Counted from the first letter of the stretch, positions 7,456-15,171 are shown. The stretch is 17,151 nucleotides of DNA from an uncultured Lachnospiraceae bacterium (GCA_946566415.1 CAMNWW010000016.1:1-17151); one strand, 5' to 3'. The notes: generated by a model not told the origin, from the sequence alone. Made by a program: numbers and translations.

Positions 7456-10400
7456 CGAGCAGCAGCAGGTCATAGACCTTAGGGACAGGAATATTCTGGT
7501 TTCTGCAGCGGCAGGGTCCGGTAAAACGGCGGTCCTGGTGGAGCGGATCATCACACGGCTTACAAAGGACGTACCCCCCGTGGATGTGGACCGTATGCTT
7601 ATCGTGACCTACACGGAGGCGGCGGCGGCCGAGATGAAGGAGAGGATCGCAGACGCCATCGGACAGGCGCTGGAGAAAAATCCGTCGAATATCCATCTGA
7701 AACGCCAGTCTGCGCTGATTCATACGGCGAAGATCACGACGATACATAGCTTCTGCCTTTCCGTCATTCGGGAATATTTCCATACGATTGATTTGGATCC
7801 GGGCTTTCGTATCGCGGAGGAAGGGGAGATCCGGCTTTTGAAGCAGGACGTCATGCGGGAAATGCTGGAGGCGCGGTATGAAGAAGGAAGCGAGGCGTTC
7901 CTGCGCTTTGTGGAAACCTTCGCCACCGGGCGCGGGGACGATAAGCTGGAGGATTTGATTCAGGAGCTTTTTGAGTATGCGGGAAGCTACCCGGACGCAG
8001 AGGCCTGGCTTGACGAATGCGCAGGCGTATATGATAGGGGATTTGACGAAGCCTCTCCCTTTGGACGGGCGCTTTTGTCTTATATTGAGGGGTGTACTGA
8101 GGATATCGGCAGGCTCTTTAAAGAGGCGCTTACGATCTGCCGGGAAGCGGACGGACCGTATATGTATGAGAAAACGATAGAGGCTGACAGACAGATGCTT
8201 GAGCCGGTTTTAGGAGCACATGATCTTAAGGGGTATTTCCAGGCTTTTCAGTCGTTTGGGGCATGGGCAAAGCTTGCGGCGAACCGGGACAAATCGGTTG
8301 CCCGGGAGAAGGCGGAACATGTGAAAGCGCTGCGCGGCATGTGGAAGAAACTGGCGGAAGATATCCGGGACAACTTCTTTTTCCAGCCGCCGGGGGAGAT
8401 GGAGGAGGATATCGCCCTTTGCCGTCCGGTTATACATATGCTGGTGGAACTGGTAAAAGAGTTCGACCAGGCCTTTGCCGCAAAAAAGGCGGAGAAAAAT
8501 GTGATTGATTTCCGGGACATGGAGCAGTTTGCCCTTAGAATCCTGACCCGGAAGGAGGAGGGAAGTCTTGTGCCCTCCGAGGCGGCAAAGGAATATCAGG
8601 AACAGTTTGTGGAAGTGATGATTGACGAATACCAGGACAGCAATCTGATTCAGGAGGCGATATTGAACAGCGTGTCCCGTATAAGCAAAGGGGAATATAA
8701 TCTGTTTATGGTGGGGGATGTGAAACAAAGTATTTACCGTTTCCGGCTGTCCCGGCCAGAGCTTTTTATGGAAAAATTTGATACCTACAGTATGCAGGAA
8801 GGAGACCTGCGGCGTATTGACCTGCATAAAAATTTCCGCAGCCGGCGGGAAGTCCTTGACGCGGTAAACGCCGTTTTCCGGCGGATTATGACGAGGAAAC
8901 TTGGAAAGATCGAATACGACGATAACGCCGCCTTGTACGTGGGCGCGTCGTACAAGGAACAGAAAGGCAATGAGACAGAGATTCTGGTGATCGACACAGA
9001 GATTACGGAGGAAGTGGAGGAAGGAGGGGAAAGTTCAGGTCAAAAGGGAGGAATAGTCCGCGCCCAGGCAGCGCGGGAGATGGAAGCCCGTGCGGCGGCA
9101 GAGAGAATCCGCGCGCTTTTGGATAACCATCGGGTGTGGGACAAGCAGTTGAATGACTTCCGCCCTGTCAGGTATCGTGATATCGCACTTCTTACCCGGA
9201 GCCTTGCGGGCTGGACGGATATTTTTATCCGGGTATTGAGCGAAGAGGGAATTCCTGCGTTCGCTCCGTCAAAGGAAGGGTATTTTGGAACTTTGGAAAT
9301 CGGATGGATACTGGATTACCTGCGGGTGCTGGATAATTTCCGGCAGGATATTCCTCTTGCGGCTGTGTTAAAATCCCCTTTTGGCGGATGTACAAATGAA
9401 GAACTTGCCTGCATACGCAAAAGATACCCAAAGAGAACGTTTTATGAGGCGGCGCTTATTTCAGCGGGTGTCTTAGATGAACAGGAGAAGGCGGAGGACA
9501 GGGGGGAGAAAGGGCAGGAAGAAACGAAAGAGATACCAGCAACATTGAAAAGGAAGCTTGAACGGATTTTCGGGGAACTTGAACGTTTTCGAGAGAGGGC
9601 GCCGTATACGGCGATACATGACCTGCTTTGGATGATTATGAAGGAGACTGGATATCGGGATTATGTCTATGCGATGCCGGGCGGGGAGCAAAGGCTGGCC
9701 AATCTGGAAATGCTTCTTGCCCGCGCGAAAAGCTTTGAGGCGGCAAGCTACAAGGGACTGTTTCATTTTGTACGGTATATCAGCCAGCTTCAAAAATATA
9801 ATGTCGATTTCGGCGAGGCGGGGATCTATGACGAGGGAACCGACGCGGTGCGGGTGATGAGTATCCATAAAAGTAAAGGGCTTGAATTCCCGGTTGTGAT
9901 TGTGGCAGGAATGGGGAAACAATTCAATACCCAGGACCTGAAAGGCAGCATTGTGGTACACCCGGAGCTTGGCGTCGGAATGGACGCAGTGGATATCGTA
10001 AGAAGGACGAAGTGCCCTACGATCTTTAAGAAGATCATCCAGACGGAGACAAGGCTGGAAAATCTGGGCGAGGAGCTGCGGGTGCTCTATGTGGCGATGA
10101 CGCGTGCGAAGGAAAAATTGATCTTGCTGGGGACGATGCCAAAAGCGGCGAAAAAGCTGGAAGAATACGAGAGCAGGGAGGAAGAGGCGGGAAATCCGCT
10201 TTCTTTCACGGCTCTTGCGGGGGCGAAATGTTACTACGATTGGGTGCTTCCTGCCGCGGCAGGCCTTTCGGGGGAAGTTCCTCTGGCAGTTACTTTGTTA
10301 AGCCAAGATATGGTGAGCGCCGGAGGGGAAGTGCGCAGAGATATGGATACATTTGAAAAAGAGATGTTCCTTAAGGCTGTGGCAGACAGGACGCACCCTC

Positions 10401-11143
10401 TGGCAGAAACAGACGGGGGGTTCGCGGCGCGCCTTACAGAGCAGTTCACATATCGGTATCCCTTTGAAAAGGAAGAACAGTTTAAGCTGAAATATACCGT
10501 GTCCGAGTTGAAAAAGCGGCCGAAGACCGTGATTTTGACGGAACCTCAGGAAGACGGAGAAATATTAGTTGAGGAGGAAGAGGTCATTCCTCTTATTCCG
10601 AAGTTCATGCAGGAGGAACGTGAGCTGACAGGAGCATCCCGGGGAAGTGCATATCATAAGCTGCTGGAACTTTTAGATTTTACAAAGGAATACGACCAAG
10701 ATGCACTTATGTCAGCGGTCGTCCATTTCCAGGAAGAAAGATTTTTAAGCGGGGAGATGGCGGCCTGTATCCGTGCGGAGGATATTCTGCATTTTCTGGG
10801 TACGGATATCGGAAAACGGATGCATCGGGCGGCGCTTTTGGGACAGCTTTACCGGGAGCAGCCGTTTGTATTCGGCATCAATGAAGAAGAAATGTATCCC
10901 GGGGCAGAAAGCGGAGAGTTGGTATTAATACAAGGAATCATAGATGTGTTCTTTGAAGAAGGGGATTCTCTGGTAGTGCTGGATTATAAGACGGATAAGG
11001 TTCAAAAATCCGGAGAGCTTATTGACAAGTATCAGGAACAACTGCACTTATATGGGCGTGCGCTGGAACAGATGACAGGAAAAAAAGTCAAAGAAAAAGT
11101 GATCTATTCGTTTACCCTGCGGCAGGAAATCTTATTGGGGTGA
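7436..11143 (+). CDS. addA: ATP-dependent helicase/nuclease subunit A, AddA
   Basis: AddA is the UvrD/SF1A helicase plus RecB-family nuclease subunit of the AddAB break-resection machine. The 1235 residues match the family. Motifs in order: the Q-motif region WTDEQQQVI (5-13), Walker A AAAGSGKT (24-31), motif Ia-like IVTYTEAAAAEMKERI, Walker B IDEYQDSN with D397, motif III VGDVKQSIYRFR, motif V VMSIHKSKGLEFPVVIVAG (about 807-825), motif VI LYVAMTRAKEKLIL, and the C-terminal nuclease with D1183 and K1185 in LDYKTDKV. ATG 7436 is preceded by AAGGAGG at 7420-7426 (spacer 9). The frame is open further upstream inside addB, but there is no homology there. The gene order addB-addA with a 20-nt overlap is the usual Firmicutes arrangement. 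Confidence 0.97.
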   Translation: MTVSWTDEQQQVIDLRDRNILVSAAAGSGKTAVLVERIITRLTKDVPPVDVDRMLIVTYTEAAAAEMKERIADAIGQALEKNPSNIHLKRQSALIHTAKITTIHSFCLSVIREYFHTIDLDPGFRIAEEGEIRLLKQDVMREMLEARYEEGSEAFLRFVETFATGRGDDKLEDLIQELFEYAGSYPDAEAWLDECAGVYDRGFDEASPFGRALLSYIEGCTEDIGRLFKEALTICREADGPYMYEKTIEADRQMLEPVLGAHDLKGYFQAFQSFGAWAKLAANRDKSVAREKAEHVKALRGMWKKLAEDIRDNFFFQPPGEMEEDIALCRPVIHMLVELVKEFDQAFAAKKAEKNVIDFRDMEQFALRILTRKEEGSLVPSEAAKEYQEQFVEVMIDEYQDSNLIQEAILNSVSRISKGEYNLFMVGDVKQSIYRFRLSRPELFMEKFDTYSMQEGDLRRIDLHKNFRSRREVLDAVNAVFRRIMTRKLGKIEYDDNAALYVGASYKEQKGNETEILVIDTEITEEVEEGGESSGQKGGIVRAQAAREMEARAAAERIRALLDNHRVWDKQLNDFRPVRYRDIALLTRSLAGWTDIFIRVLSEEGIPAFAPSKEGYFGTLEIGWILDYLRVLDNFRQDIPLAAVLKSPFGGCTNEELACIRKRYPKRTFYEAALISAGVLDEQEKAEDRGEKGQEETKEIPATLKRKLERIFGELERFRERAPYTAIHDLLWMIMKETGYRDYVYAMPGGEQRLANLEMLLARAKSFEAASYKGLFHFVRYISQLQKYNVDFGEAGIYDEGTDAVRVMSIHKSKGLEFPVVIVAGMGKQFNTQDLKGSIVVHPELGVGMDAVDIVRRTKCPTIFKKIIQTETRLENLGEELRVLYVAMTRAKEKLILLGTMPKAAKKLEEYESREEEAGNPLSFTALAGAKCYYDWVLPAAAGLSGEVPLAVTLLSQDMVSAGGEVRRDMDTFEKEMFLKAVADRTHPLAETDGGFAARLTEQFTYRYPFEKEEQFKLKYTVSELKKRPKTVILTEPQEDGEILVEEEEVIPLIPKFMQEERELTGASRGSAYHKLLELLDFTKEYDQDALMSAVVHFQEERFLSGEMAACIRAEDILHFLGTDIGKRMHRAALLGQLYREQPFVFGINEEEMYPGAESGELVLIQGIIDVFFEEGDSLVVLDYKTDKVQKSGELIDKYQEQLHLYGRALEQMTGKKVKEKVIYSFTLRQEILLG

Positions 11144-11151
11144 AAGTGAAT

Positions 11152-11433
11152 ATGAAAATGGAGATATGGAGGATCGTTCTGGCAATATATTTAGTGTGTA
11201 TCAATACGGCGGCGTTCGCCGCTTTCGGGATAGATAAACAAAAGGCGGTGAAAAGAAAGTGGAGGATCCGGGAAAGGACACTCATTTTTCTCGCCGCGCT
11301 GGGCGGATCTTCAGGGGCGCTTTTGGGGATGTATGTGTTCCGCCATAAGACGCGGCATTTGAAGTTTGTGCTTGGGATACCTGTGATCATGATAATACAG
11401 GCGGCCGCGGTATATGTTTTAATGTGGATCTGA
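11152..11433 (+). CDS. DUF1294-family small membrane protein
   Basis: The protein is about 93 residues. It shows the DUF1294 signature: an N-terminal hydrophobic helix (IVLAIYLVCINTAAFAAFG), the phrase FGIDKQKAVKRKWRIRERTLI, then LAALGGSSGALLGMYVFRHKTRH and a C-terminal hydrophobic helix. It is predicted to be an integral membrane protein with a short charged loop. The biochemical function of the family is not established. The start is ATG 11152, with the G-rich end of addA as possible ribosome site; GTG 11140 would overlap the addA stop by 4 nt and add four residues. It appears to be the last gene of the hisH-to-addA run, followed by about 100 nt without a gene. Confidence 0.85.
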   Translation: MKMEIWRIVLAIYLVCINTAAFAAFGIDKQKAVKRKWRIRERTLIFLAALGGSSGALLGMYVFRHKTRHLKFVLGIPVIMIIQAAAVYVLMWI

Positions 11434-11445
11434 AATTCTTTTATA

Positions 11446-11474
11446 TTGCAAGGGACAGGCATCAATGGTATCAT
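11446..11474 (+). promoter_or_regulatory. Predicted sigma-A promoter for the solute-binding protein gene
   Basis: TTGCAA (4 of 6 consensus) at 11446-11451 and TATCAT (5 of 6) at 11469-11474 are separated by exactly 17 bp. They lie in the only sizeable gap before the next gene, about 60 nt upstream of its start. The preceding gap shows no obvious terminator hairpin, so read-through from addA and DUF1294 is also possible. This is a motif-based prediction only. Confidence 0.4.
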
Positions 11475-11535
11475 AAGATCAGGGAAATTTTGACTTCAAC
11501 ATCATTTATGCAGAAACAAAAAGGACGGAATATCT

Positions 11536-12768
11536 ATGAAGAAAGGAATATGCATATTTTTGTTAGGCGTTTTATCGTTTATGACGTTTGCAGGGTGCAG
11601 CGCCGACAAGAAAACAGGCTCCGAAGCTGAGGAACCTAAAGAAGTTAAGCTGGTGGTTTGGGGGGCTGAGGAGGATACGGAACTTATGAATCAGATTATC
11701 CAGAGTTTTGAGGCAGAATACCAGGGGCAGGCGGATTTTCAGATTTCATTTGAAGTTCAAGGGGAATCGCAATGTAAAGATGCTTTGATCGGCGGACTTG
11801 AGGAGGGCGCGGATGTGTTCACATTTGCGGACGATCAGCTAAATGCGTTGGCGGCTGCCGGGGCTTTGGATCCCATCGAAAATGCAGATGAGATTAAGAG
11901 AAAAAATCTTTCAAGCGCGGTAGAGGCGGCTTCGGTCGGCAGCGACCTTTATGCATATCCACTGACAGCGGACAATGGATATTTTCTATATTATAATAAG
12001 CAGTACATAACAGAAGAGCAGGTACAGACGCTGGATGGAATATTAGAGGCTGCGTCGGCGAACGGCAGAGTGTTTACGATGGACTGGTCTTCGGCATGGT
12101 ATGTTTATTCATTTTTTGGCAATACAGGGCTTACGGTCGGGCTTAACGACGATGGAATTACCAATTACTGTACATGGAATCAGGCGGACGGAGATATCCG
12201 GGGGGTTGATGTGGCCCAGGCGATGCTTCAAATTGCAGGCAGTCCTGGTTTTGAAAACAGAACAGACGAAGGGTTCCTAAGCGGAGTAAGGGACGGCTCT
12301 GTGATTGCGGGCATCAGCGGCGTATGGAATGCTGTTGCAGTAGCGGAAGAATGGGGAGAAAACGCAGGAGCCGTTAAACTGCCGACCTACACCTGTAATG
12401 GCGCCCAGGTACAGATGGCGTCTTTTTCGGGCTGTAAACTGATCGGCGTAAATGCCTATTCTAAACATCCCAAATGGGCGGCGAAACTTGCAGAGTGGAT
12501 TACGAATGAAGAGAATCAGAGACTACGCTTTGAAATGCGCGGACAGGGACCGTCCAATATTACAGTTGCAGATTCCGAGGAAGTCCAGAAGTCTCCGGCG
12601 ATCGCCGCACTTCTAGAGCAGTCGGAGTATTCTCAGCTTCAGCGGGTGGGCGGTAAATTCTGGGATCCCGTCTCAAAATTTGCGGGAAATATGGCGGCAG
12701 GCAATCCTTCCGGACAGAGCCTGCAGGAGCAGTTAGATGAGATGGCAGAAGGTGTTTCTGCAAGATAG
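11536..12768 (+). CDS. Extracellular solute-binding lipoprotein, family 1 (sugar ABC type), without permease neighbours
   Basis: The 410-residue protein has a lipoprotein signal peptide (basic KKG, hydrophobic core, lipobox FAGC with Cys 21) and a short acidic linker. It then shows family-1 binding-protein features: the first strand VKLVVWGAEED, an ADVFTFADDQLNALAAAGAL segment (the usual 'dvf.f...l..L...G.L' block), PLTADNGYFLYYNK (the usual 'P...d...l.YNK' block), a central IAGISGVWNAVAVAEEWG block, and WITNEENQRLRFEMRGQGPSN near the end. Such proteins bind oligosaccharides or related ligands on the outer face of the membrane; the ligand cannot be read from sequence. AAAAGGA ribosome site precedes ATG 11536. 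No ABC permease or ATPase gene is adjacent; the next gene is a chemoreceptor-like protein, so ligand presentation to a receptor, or use of a distant permease, is inferred. Confidence 0.9.
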   Translation: MKKGICIFLLGVLSFMTFAGCSADKKTGSEAEEPKEVKLVVWGAEEDTELMNQIIQSFEAEYQGQADFQISFEVQGESQCKDALIGGLEEGADVFTFADDQLNALAAAGALDPIENADEIKRKNLSSAVEAASVGSDLYAYPLTADNGYFLYYNKQYITEEQVQTLDGILEAASANGRVFTMDWSSAWYVYSFFGNTGLTVGLNDDGITNYCTWNQADGDIRGVDVAQAMLQIAGSPGFENRTDEGFLSGVRDGSVIAGISGVWNAVAVAEEWGENAGAVKLPTYTCNGAQVQMASFSGCKLIGVNAYSKHPKWAAKLAEWITNEENQRLRFEMRGQGPSNITVADSEEVQKSPAIAALLEQSEYSQLQRVGGKFWDPVSKFAGNMAAGNPSGQSLQEQLDEMAEGVSAR

Positions 12769-12778
12769 TACGATATAT

Positions 12779-12886
12779 GATGCCAGGGCACTAAACGAAT
12801 GTCCGGCGGACATTCGTTTAGTGCCGACCGAAGCAAAGCGTAGATGTGGGAGCGCAAAGCGCGGAACAATCCGTAAGGCATCTTTT
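12779..12886. repeat. Structured palindromic intergenic element (possible REP/MITE-like unit or terminator)
   Basis: Seen directly: a perfect 19-bp inverted repeat, GGCACTAAACGAATGTCCG at 12787-12805 and its complement at 12807-12825, with a single base between arms. It is followed by a GCGC-AAA-GCGC hairpin (12852-12862) and a CGGA-ACAA-TCCG hairpin (12862-12873). An outer inverted pair, GATGCC at 12779-12784 and GGCATC at 12877-12882, encloses the whole, and TTTT follows at 12883-12886. The near-repeated phrases AAGCAAAGCG and GCGCAAAGCGC are typical of extragenic repeat units. It sits between the binding-protein and receptor genes and could end transcription of the former; its mobility or copy number cannot be judged from one copy. 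Confidence 0.75.
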
Positions 12887-12926
12887 AACCCCAACTCATA
12901 TTATCGAAAGGAATTGTTAGAATAAG

Positions 12927-14513
12927 ATGAAGGATAAGCTCAGTATACAACAACGTCTGATACTTCCGATTATACTCCTGGGAGTCGTGGCATTCCTATC
13001 AAATGTCCTGTCGGTTTTCAGTATCAATAATGTGAATTCAAATGCCTCAAGAATTGTTGATAACTATATGGTGGGCTTGGAGACTTTACAGAATATCCGC
13101 CACTCAACTACGAATATCCATAAGATGGCATTGTCCCATATTGTCGCGGCGGATTATGACACTATGATTACTGTCGTAGCACAGATTAAAGAAGAAGAGA
13201 AGATACTGGAAGGATATTTAAAGGAATATAAAGATTACGTTTCAGAAGAAGAGGAAACAATCTACTCTCAGCTTTTGGAGAATTATGATTCTTTCAAACA
13301 TGCTCTGGTATATCTTGTCTGTGCGAGCGCAGACAGCAAGACCCAGGACGCATATGCATATGCCAACGGCGACGTAGCAGGCTATGGAGAGGCTATAGCA
13401 GGCAACACAGACGAACTGTATGAGGCTGTCAGCGCGCGGACAGCAAGTGCAAGGCATAAACTTCTGTTCGTTTACATAATTTCTCTCATCATTGCGGCTA
13501 TCGCGGTTGTTGCATGTCTGGGATTAGTACTGGCAGCCGTCCGGATCATTAAAAAGTTTGTGATAACGCCGATTAAGGGTACAGTAGATACTCTTCAGGA
13601 AAGTTCACAGAAACTTGACGAAGTGACGGGCGAGGTACTGAAACATACCCGTACATCAGGAAAAAGCGCCAAGGAACTTTCCGGCCTTACAGATTCCTTG
13701 TCCATGACGGTCCAGAAGGTGGCAAATAACGCTGCGATTATAAACAGCAGCGCTTCGGACGTCAAAGGAGAGGTTCGTGATATGGTGGAAGAGTGCAGTG
13801 CGATTATGCAATATTCTTCTGCTATGAAGACGCGTGCAAACGAGATGGAGGCAGCGGCGCAGACCAATACGGAAGCCATCCAAAAGAAAGCGTCCGACAT
13901 CCTGGCGGTGCTTGAGGAGGCGATCGAGAACAGTAAGAGTGTAGATCAGGTAAACAGCCTGACAAAGGATATCGTATCAATTTCGTCAACAACTAACCTG
14001 ATCGCTCTTAACGCGTCTGTGGAGGCGATGCGCGCCGGCGAAGCGGGGAAGGGATTTGCTGTCGTCGCAAGCGAGATCAAAGGTCTGGCAAAATCCTGCG
14101 GTGAAACCGCCGGCCGTATCCAGGAAGTCAATGAGATCGTCACGAATGCCGTATATAATTTGTCTAAGCATTCCCAGGATTTGGCAGATTACCTGAGCGA
14201 AACCATTTTGGGGGAATTCCGTGAGTTCGTTCATTCCGGCAGGCAGTATAAGGAAGATGCCGATTATGTAAAAGAAATGATAGATGCTTTTAACAGCAGA
14301 ATCGATAATCTTAGAAACTCTATGACTGAGATAGCAGATTCTATTGGAAGTATAACGAAGGCGCTTGATGAAGGAGCCGCGGGGATTACAGGAGTTGCGG
14401 GCAGCACCAGGAATCTGGTTGAAGATATGGCGGACATCACGGGGCGGATGGATACGAACAGGGAGATTGTAGAAGAATTGAAAAAGCAGATGGAAATGTT
14501 GGCGGATCTGTAG
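12927..14513 (+). CDS. Methyl-accepting chemotaxis-like receptor with four-helix-bundle-type sensor
   Basis: The 528-residue protein has two membrane helices, at about 11-33 and 178-208. Between them is an all-helical extracellular domain of about 145 residues resembling four-helix-bundle MCP sensors. After a short HAMP-like start (VITPIKGTVDTL, about 212-223) comes a long coiled-coil signalling domain. Its hairpin tip, about 350-390, is recognisable: SISSTTNLIALNASVEAMRAGEAGKGFAVVASEIKGLA, presented here as the family's NLLALNAAIEAARAGE block with changes (N-A-S-V, E-A-M-R). It would relay ligand status to a CheA/CheW complex. No C-terminal methylation-enzyme tether is seen. AAAGGA at 12907-12912 is the likely ribosome site, with a long spacer of about 14. 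An intrinsic terminator follows at 14564. Whether the host is motile cannot be told from here. Confidence 0.88.
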   Translation: MKDKLSIQQRLILPIILLGVVAFLSNVLSVFSINNVNSNASRIVDNYMVGLETLQNIRHSTTNIHKMALSHIVAADYDTMITVVAQIKEEEKILEGYLKEYKDYVSEEEETIYSQLLENYDSFKHALVYLVCASADSKTQDAYAYANGDVAGYGEAIAGNTDELYEAVSARTASARHKLLFVYIISLIIAAIAVVACLGLVLAAVRIIKKFVITPIKGTVDTLQESSQKLDEVTGEVLKHTRTSGKSAKELSGLTDSLSMTVQKVANNAAIINSSASDVKGEVRDMVEECSAIMQYSSAMKTRANEMEAAAQTNTEAIQKKASDILAVLEEAIENSKSVDQVNSLTKDIVSISSTTNLIALNASVEAMRAGEAGKGFAVVASEIKGLAKSCGETAGRIQEVNEIVTNAVYNLSKHSQDLADYLSETILGEFREFVHSGRQYKEDADYVKEMIDAFNSRIDNLRNSMTEIADSIGSITKALDEGAAGITGVAGSTRNLVEDMADITGRMDTNREIVEELKKQMEMLADL

Positions 14514-14563
14514 ATGGACACAGCTTCAAAGCCGCAGAGAAGGTAAGAAAAAAGGACTTTTAG

Positions 14564-14593
14564 AAATCGTCAGTTTTAGGACTGGCGATTTTT
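14564..14593 (+). terminator. Intrinsic terminator of the chemoreceptor gene
   Basis: The arms AAATCGTCAG (14564-14573) and CTGGCGATTT (14582-14591) pair over 10 bp with one G-U, enclosing an 8-nt loop, and the descending arm runs into TTTTT (14589-14593). It lies about 50 nt after the receptor stop and separates that gene from the padR cassette. Confidence 0.85.
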
Positions 14594-14656
14594 GCGTATA
14601 GGGAAATAGATAAGCGCCGTATGGCTGAATTGTTACTATAAAAATACAATATTATA

Positions 14657-14685
14657 TTGACAATCAATATTATATAATGTATAAT
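14657..14685 (+). promoter_or_regulatory. Perfect-consensus sigma-A promoter of the padR cassette
   Basis: TTGACA at 14657-14662 and TATAAT at 14680-14685 match both consensus hexamers in full, with the ideal 17-bp spacer, in AT-rich DNA. A start near 14692 would give an untranslated leader of about 155 nt, including both 55-bp repeats, before padR at 14848. A promoter this strong needs a repressor to be kept quiet, which fits the overlapping palindrome and the PadR gene it drives. Confidence 0.85.
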
Positions 14686-14687
14686 AT
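14667..14687. promoter_or_regulatory. Candidate operator: 21-bp inverted repeat over the -10 element
   Basis: ATATTATA (14667-14674) and TATAATAT (14680-14687) are perfect inverted arms with a 5-nt centre, covering most of the promoter spacer and all of the -10 hexamer. A dimeric regulator bound here would block RNA polymerase. PadR proteins commonly repress their own operon, so PadR from 14848 is the obvious candidate, but the site is AT-rich and such palindromes can arise by chance around TATAAT. Confidence 0.5.
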
Positions 14688-14720
14688 AGCCAACGATCCA
14701 ATATTAGAAATAAAATATTT

Positions 14721-14830
14721 AGGAAACCCTTAACAGGATACCTGAATTAAATCGCCTAACGGCGATGAGTAATTAAGGAAACCCTTAACAGGATACCTGA
14801 ATTAAATCGCCTGACGGCGATGAGTAATTA
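14721..14830 (+). repeat. Two tandem 55-bp direct repeats in the padR leader
   Basis: Copies at 14721-14775 and 14776-14830 are head-to-tail and differ at one base only (A at 14758, G at 14813). A third copy appears to begin at 14831 with AGGAAA and then becomes the padR ribosome site. Each unit holds CAGG-ATA-CCTG and a hairpin ATCGCC-TRAC-GGCGAT; the single difference falls in the TRAC tetraloop, leaving the stem intact. Each unit ends with the tiny reading frame ATGAGTAATTAA. There are no spacers, so this is not a CRISPR array. Confidence 0.95.
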
Positions 14831-14847
14831 AGGAAAGGAGTGAGAAT

Positions 14848-15171
14848 ATGGTATTTAACACCGGTGCGGCTCTTCTGGATGCGATTGTTCTTGCAGTTGT
14901 TTCCAATGAGAAAGAAGGTACCTATGGATACCGGATTACGCAGGATGTGCGCAGAGCCTTGGATGTTTCAGAATCTACGTTGTATCCGGTGCTGAGAAGA
15001 CTTCAGAAGGATGAATGTCTGATGACATATGATATGCAGTTTGACGGTCGGAACCGGCGCTATTATAAAGTGACTGAAAAAGGATTGGCACAACTTAATT
15101 TGTACCGGGTCGAGTGGAAAAGTTATTCTCAGAAGATTACAGCGATGTTTGAGAGAGGGGTGAGCGCATGA
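14848..15171 (+). CDS. PadR-family transcriptional regulator
   Basis: This is a 107-residue PadR (subfamily with a short C terminus) winged-helix repressor. The HTH runs through LLDAIVLAVVSNEKEGTYGYRI and VSESTLYPVLRRLQKDECL, with the wing MTYDMQFDGRNRRYYKVTEKG, a textbook PadR pattern; the C-terminal helix about 80-103 would make the dimer. The start ATG 14848 follows AAGGAG at 14833-14838 (spacer 9). It is the first gene of a four-gene cassette and its stop overlaps the next start in ATGA, so it is translated together with DUF1700. Repression of its own strong promoter is likely by family behaviour; the inducing signal is unknown. Confidence 0.95.
   Translation: MVFNTGAALLDAIVLAVVSNEKEGTYGYRITQDVRRALDVSESTLYPVLRRLQKDECLMTYDMQFDGRNRRYYKVTEKGLAQLNLYRVEWKSYSQKITAMFERGVSA

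Larger units (their letters stand above)
14514..14847. other. Gene-free regulatory interval before padR
   Basis: This 334-nt stretch has no credible gene. In order it holds a short tail after the receptor stop, an intrinsic terminator (14564-14593), an AT-rich segment with the promoter and palindrome (14647-14687), about 30 nt of AT-rich sequence, two 55-bp tandem repeats (14721-14830) and the padR ribosome site AAGGAG at 14833-14838. An 11-bp direct repeat CAATATTATAT occurs at 14647-14657 and 14665-14675. Confidence 0.8.

Noticed and set aside
8210..8827. 205-residue minus-strand open frame inside addA
   Set aside because: It lies opposite the conserved helicase region including DEYQDS; no homology or ribosome site supports it.
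12737..12925. Small open frame across the palindromic element, mirrored by one at 12639-12881 on the minus strand
   Set aside because: The two share the peptide ALNECP on both strands only because the DNA is a perfect palindrome; no ribosome site or homology.
14721..14830. CRISPR array
   Set aside because: The two 55-bp copies are directly adjacent with no unique spacers, and no cas gene is present.
14692..14847. Known metabolite riboswitch in the padR leader
   Set aside because: The leader is long enough, but its content is the tandem repeats and I recognise no riboswitch core; it remains only a possible new regulatory leader.
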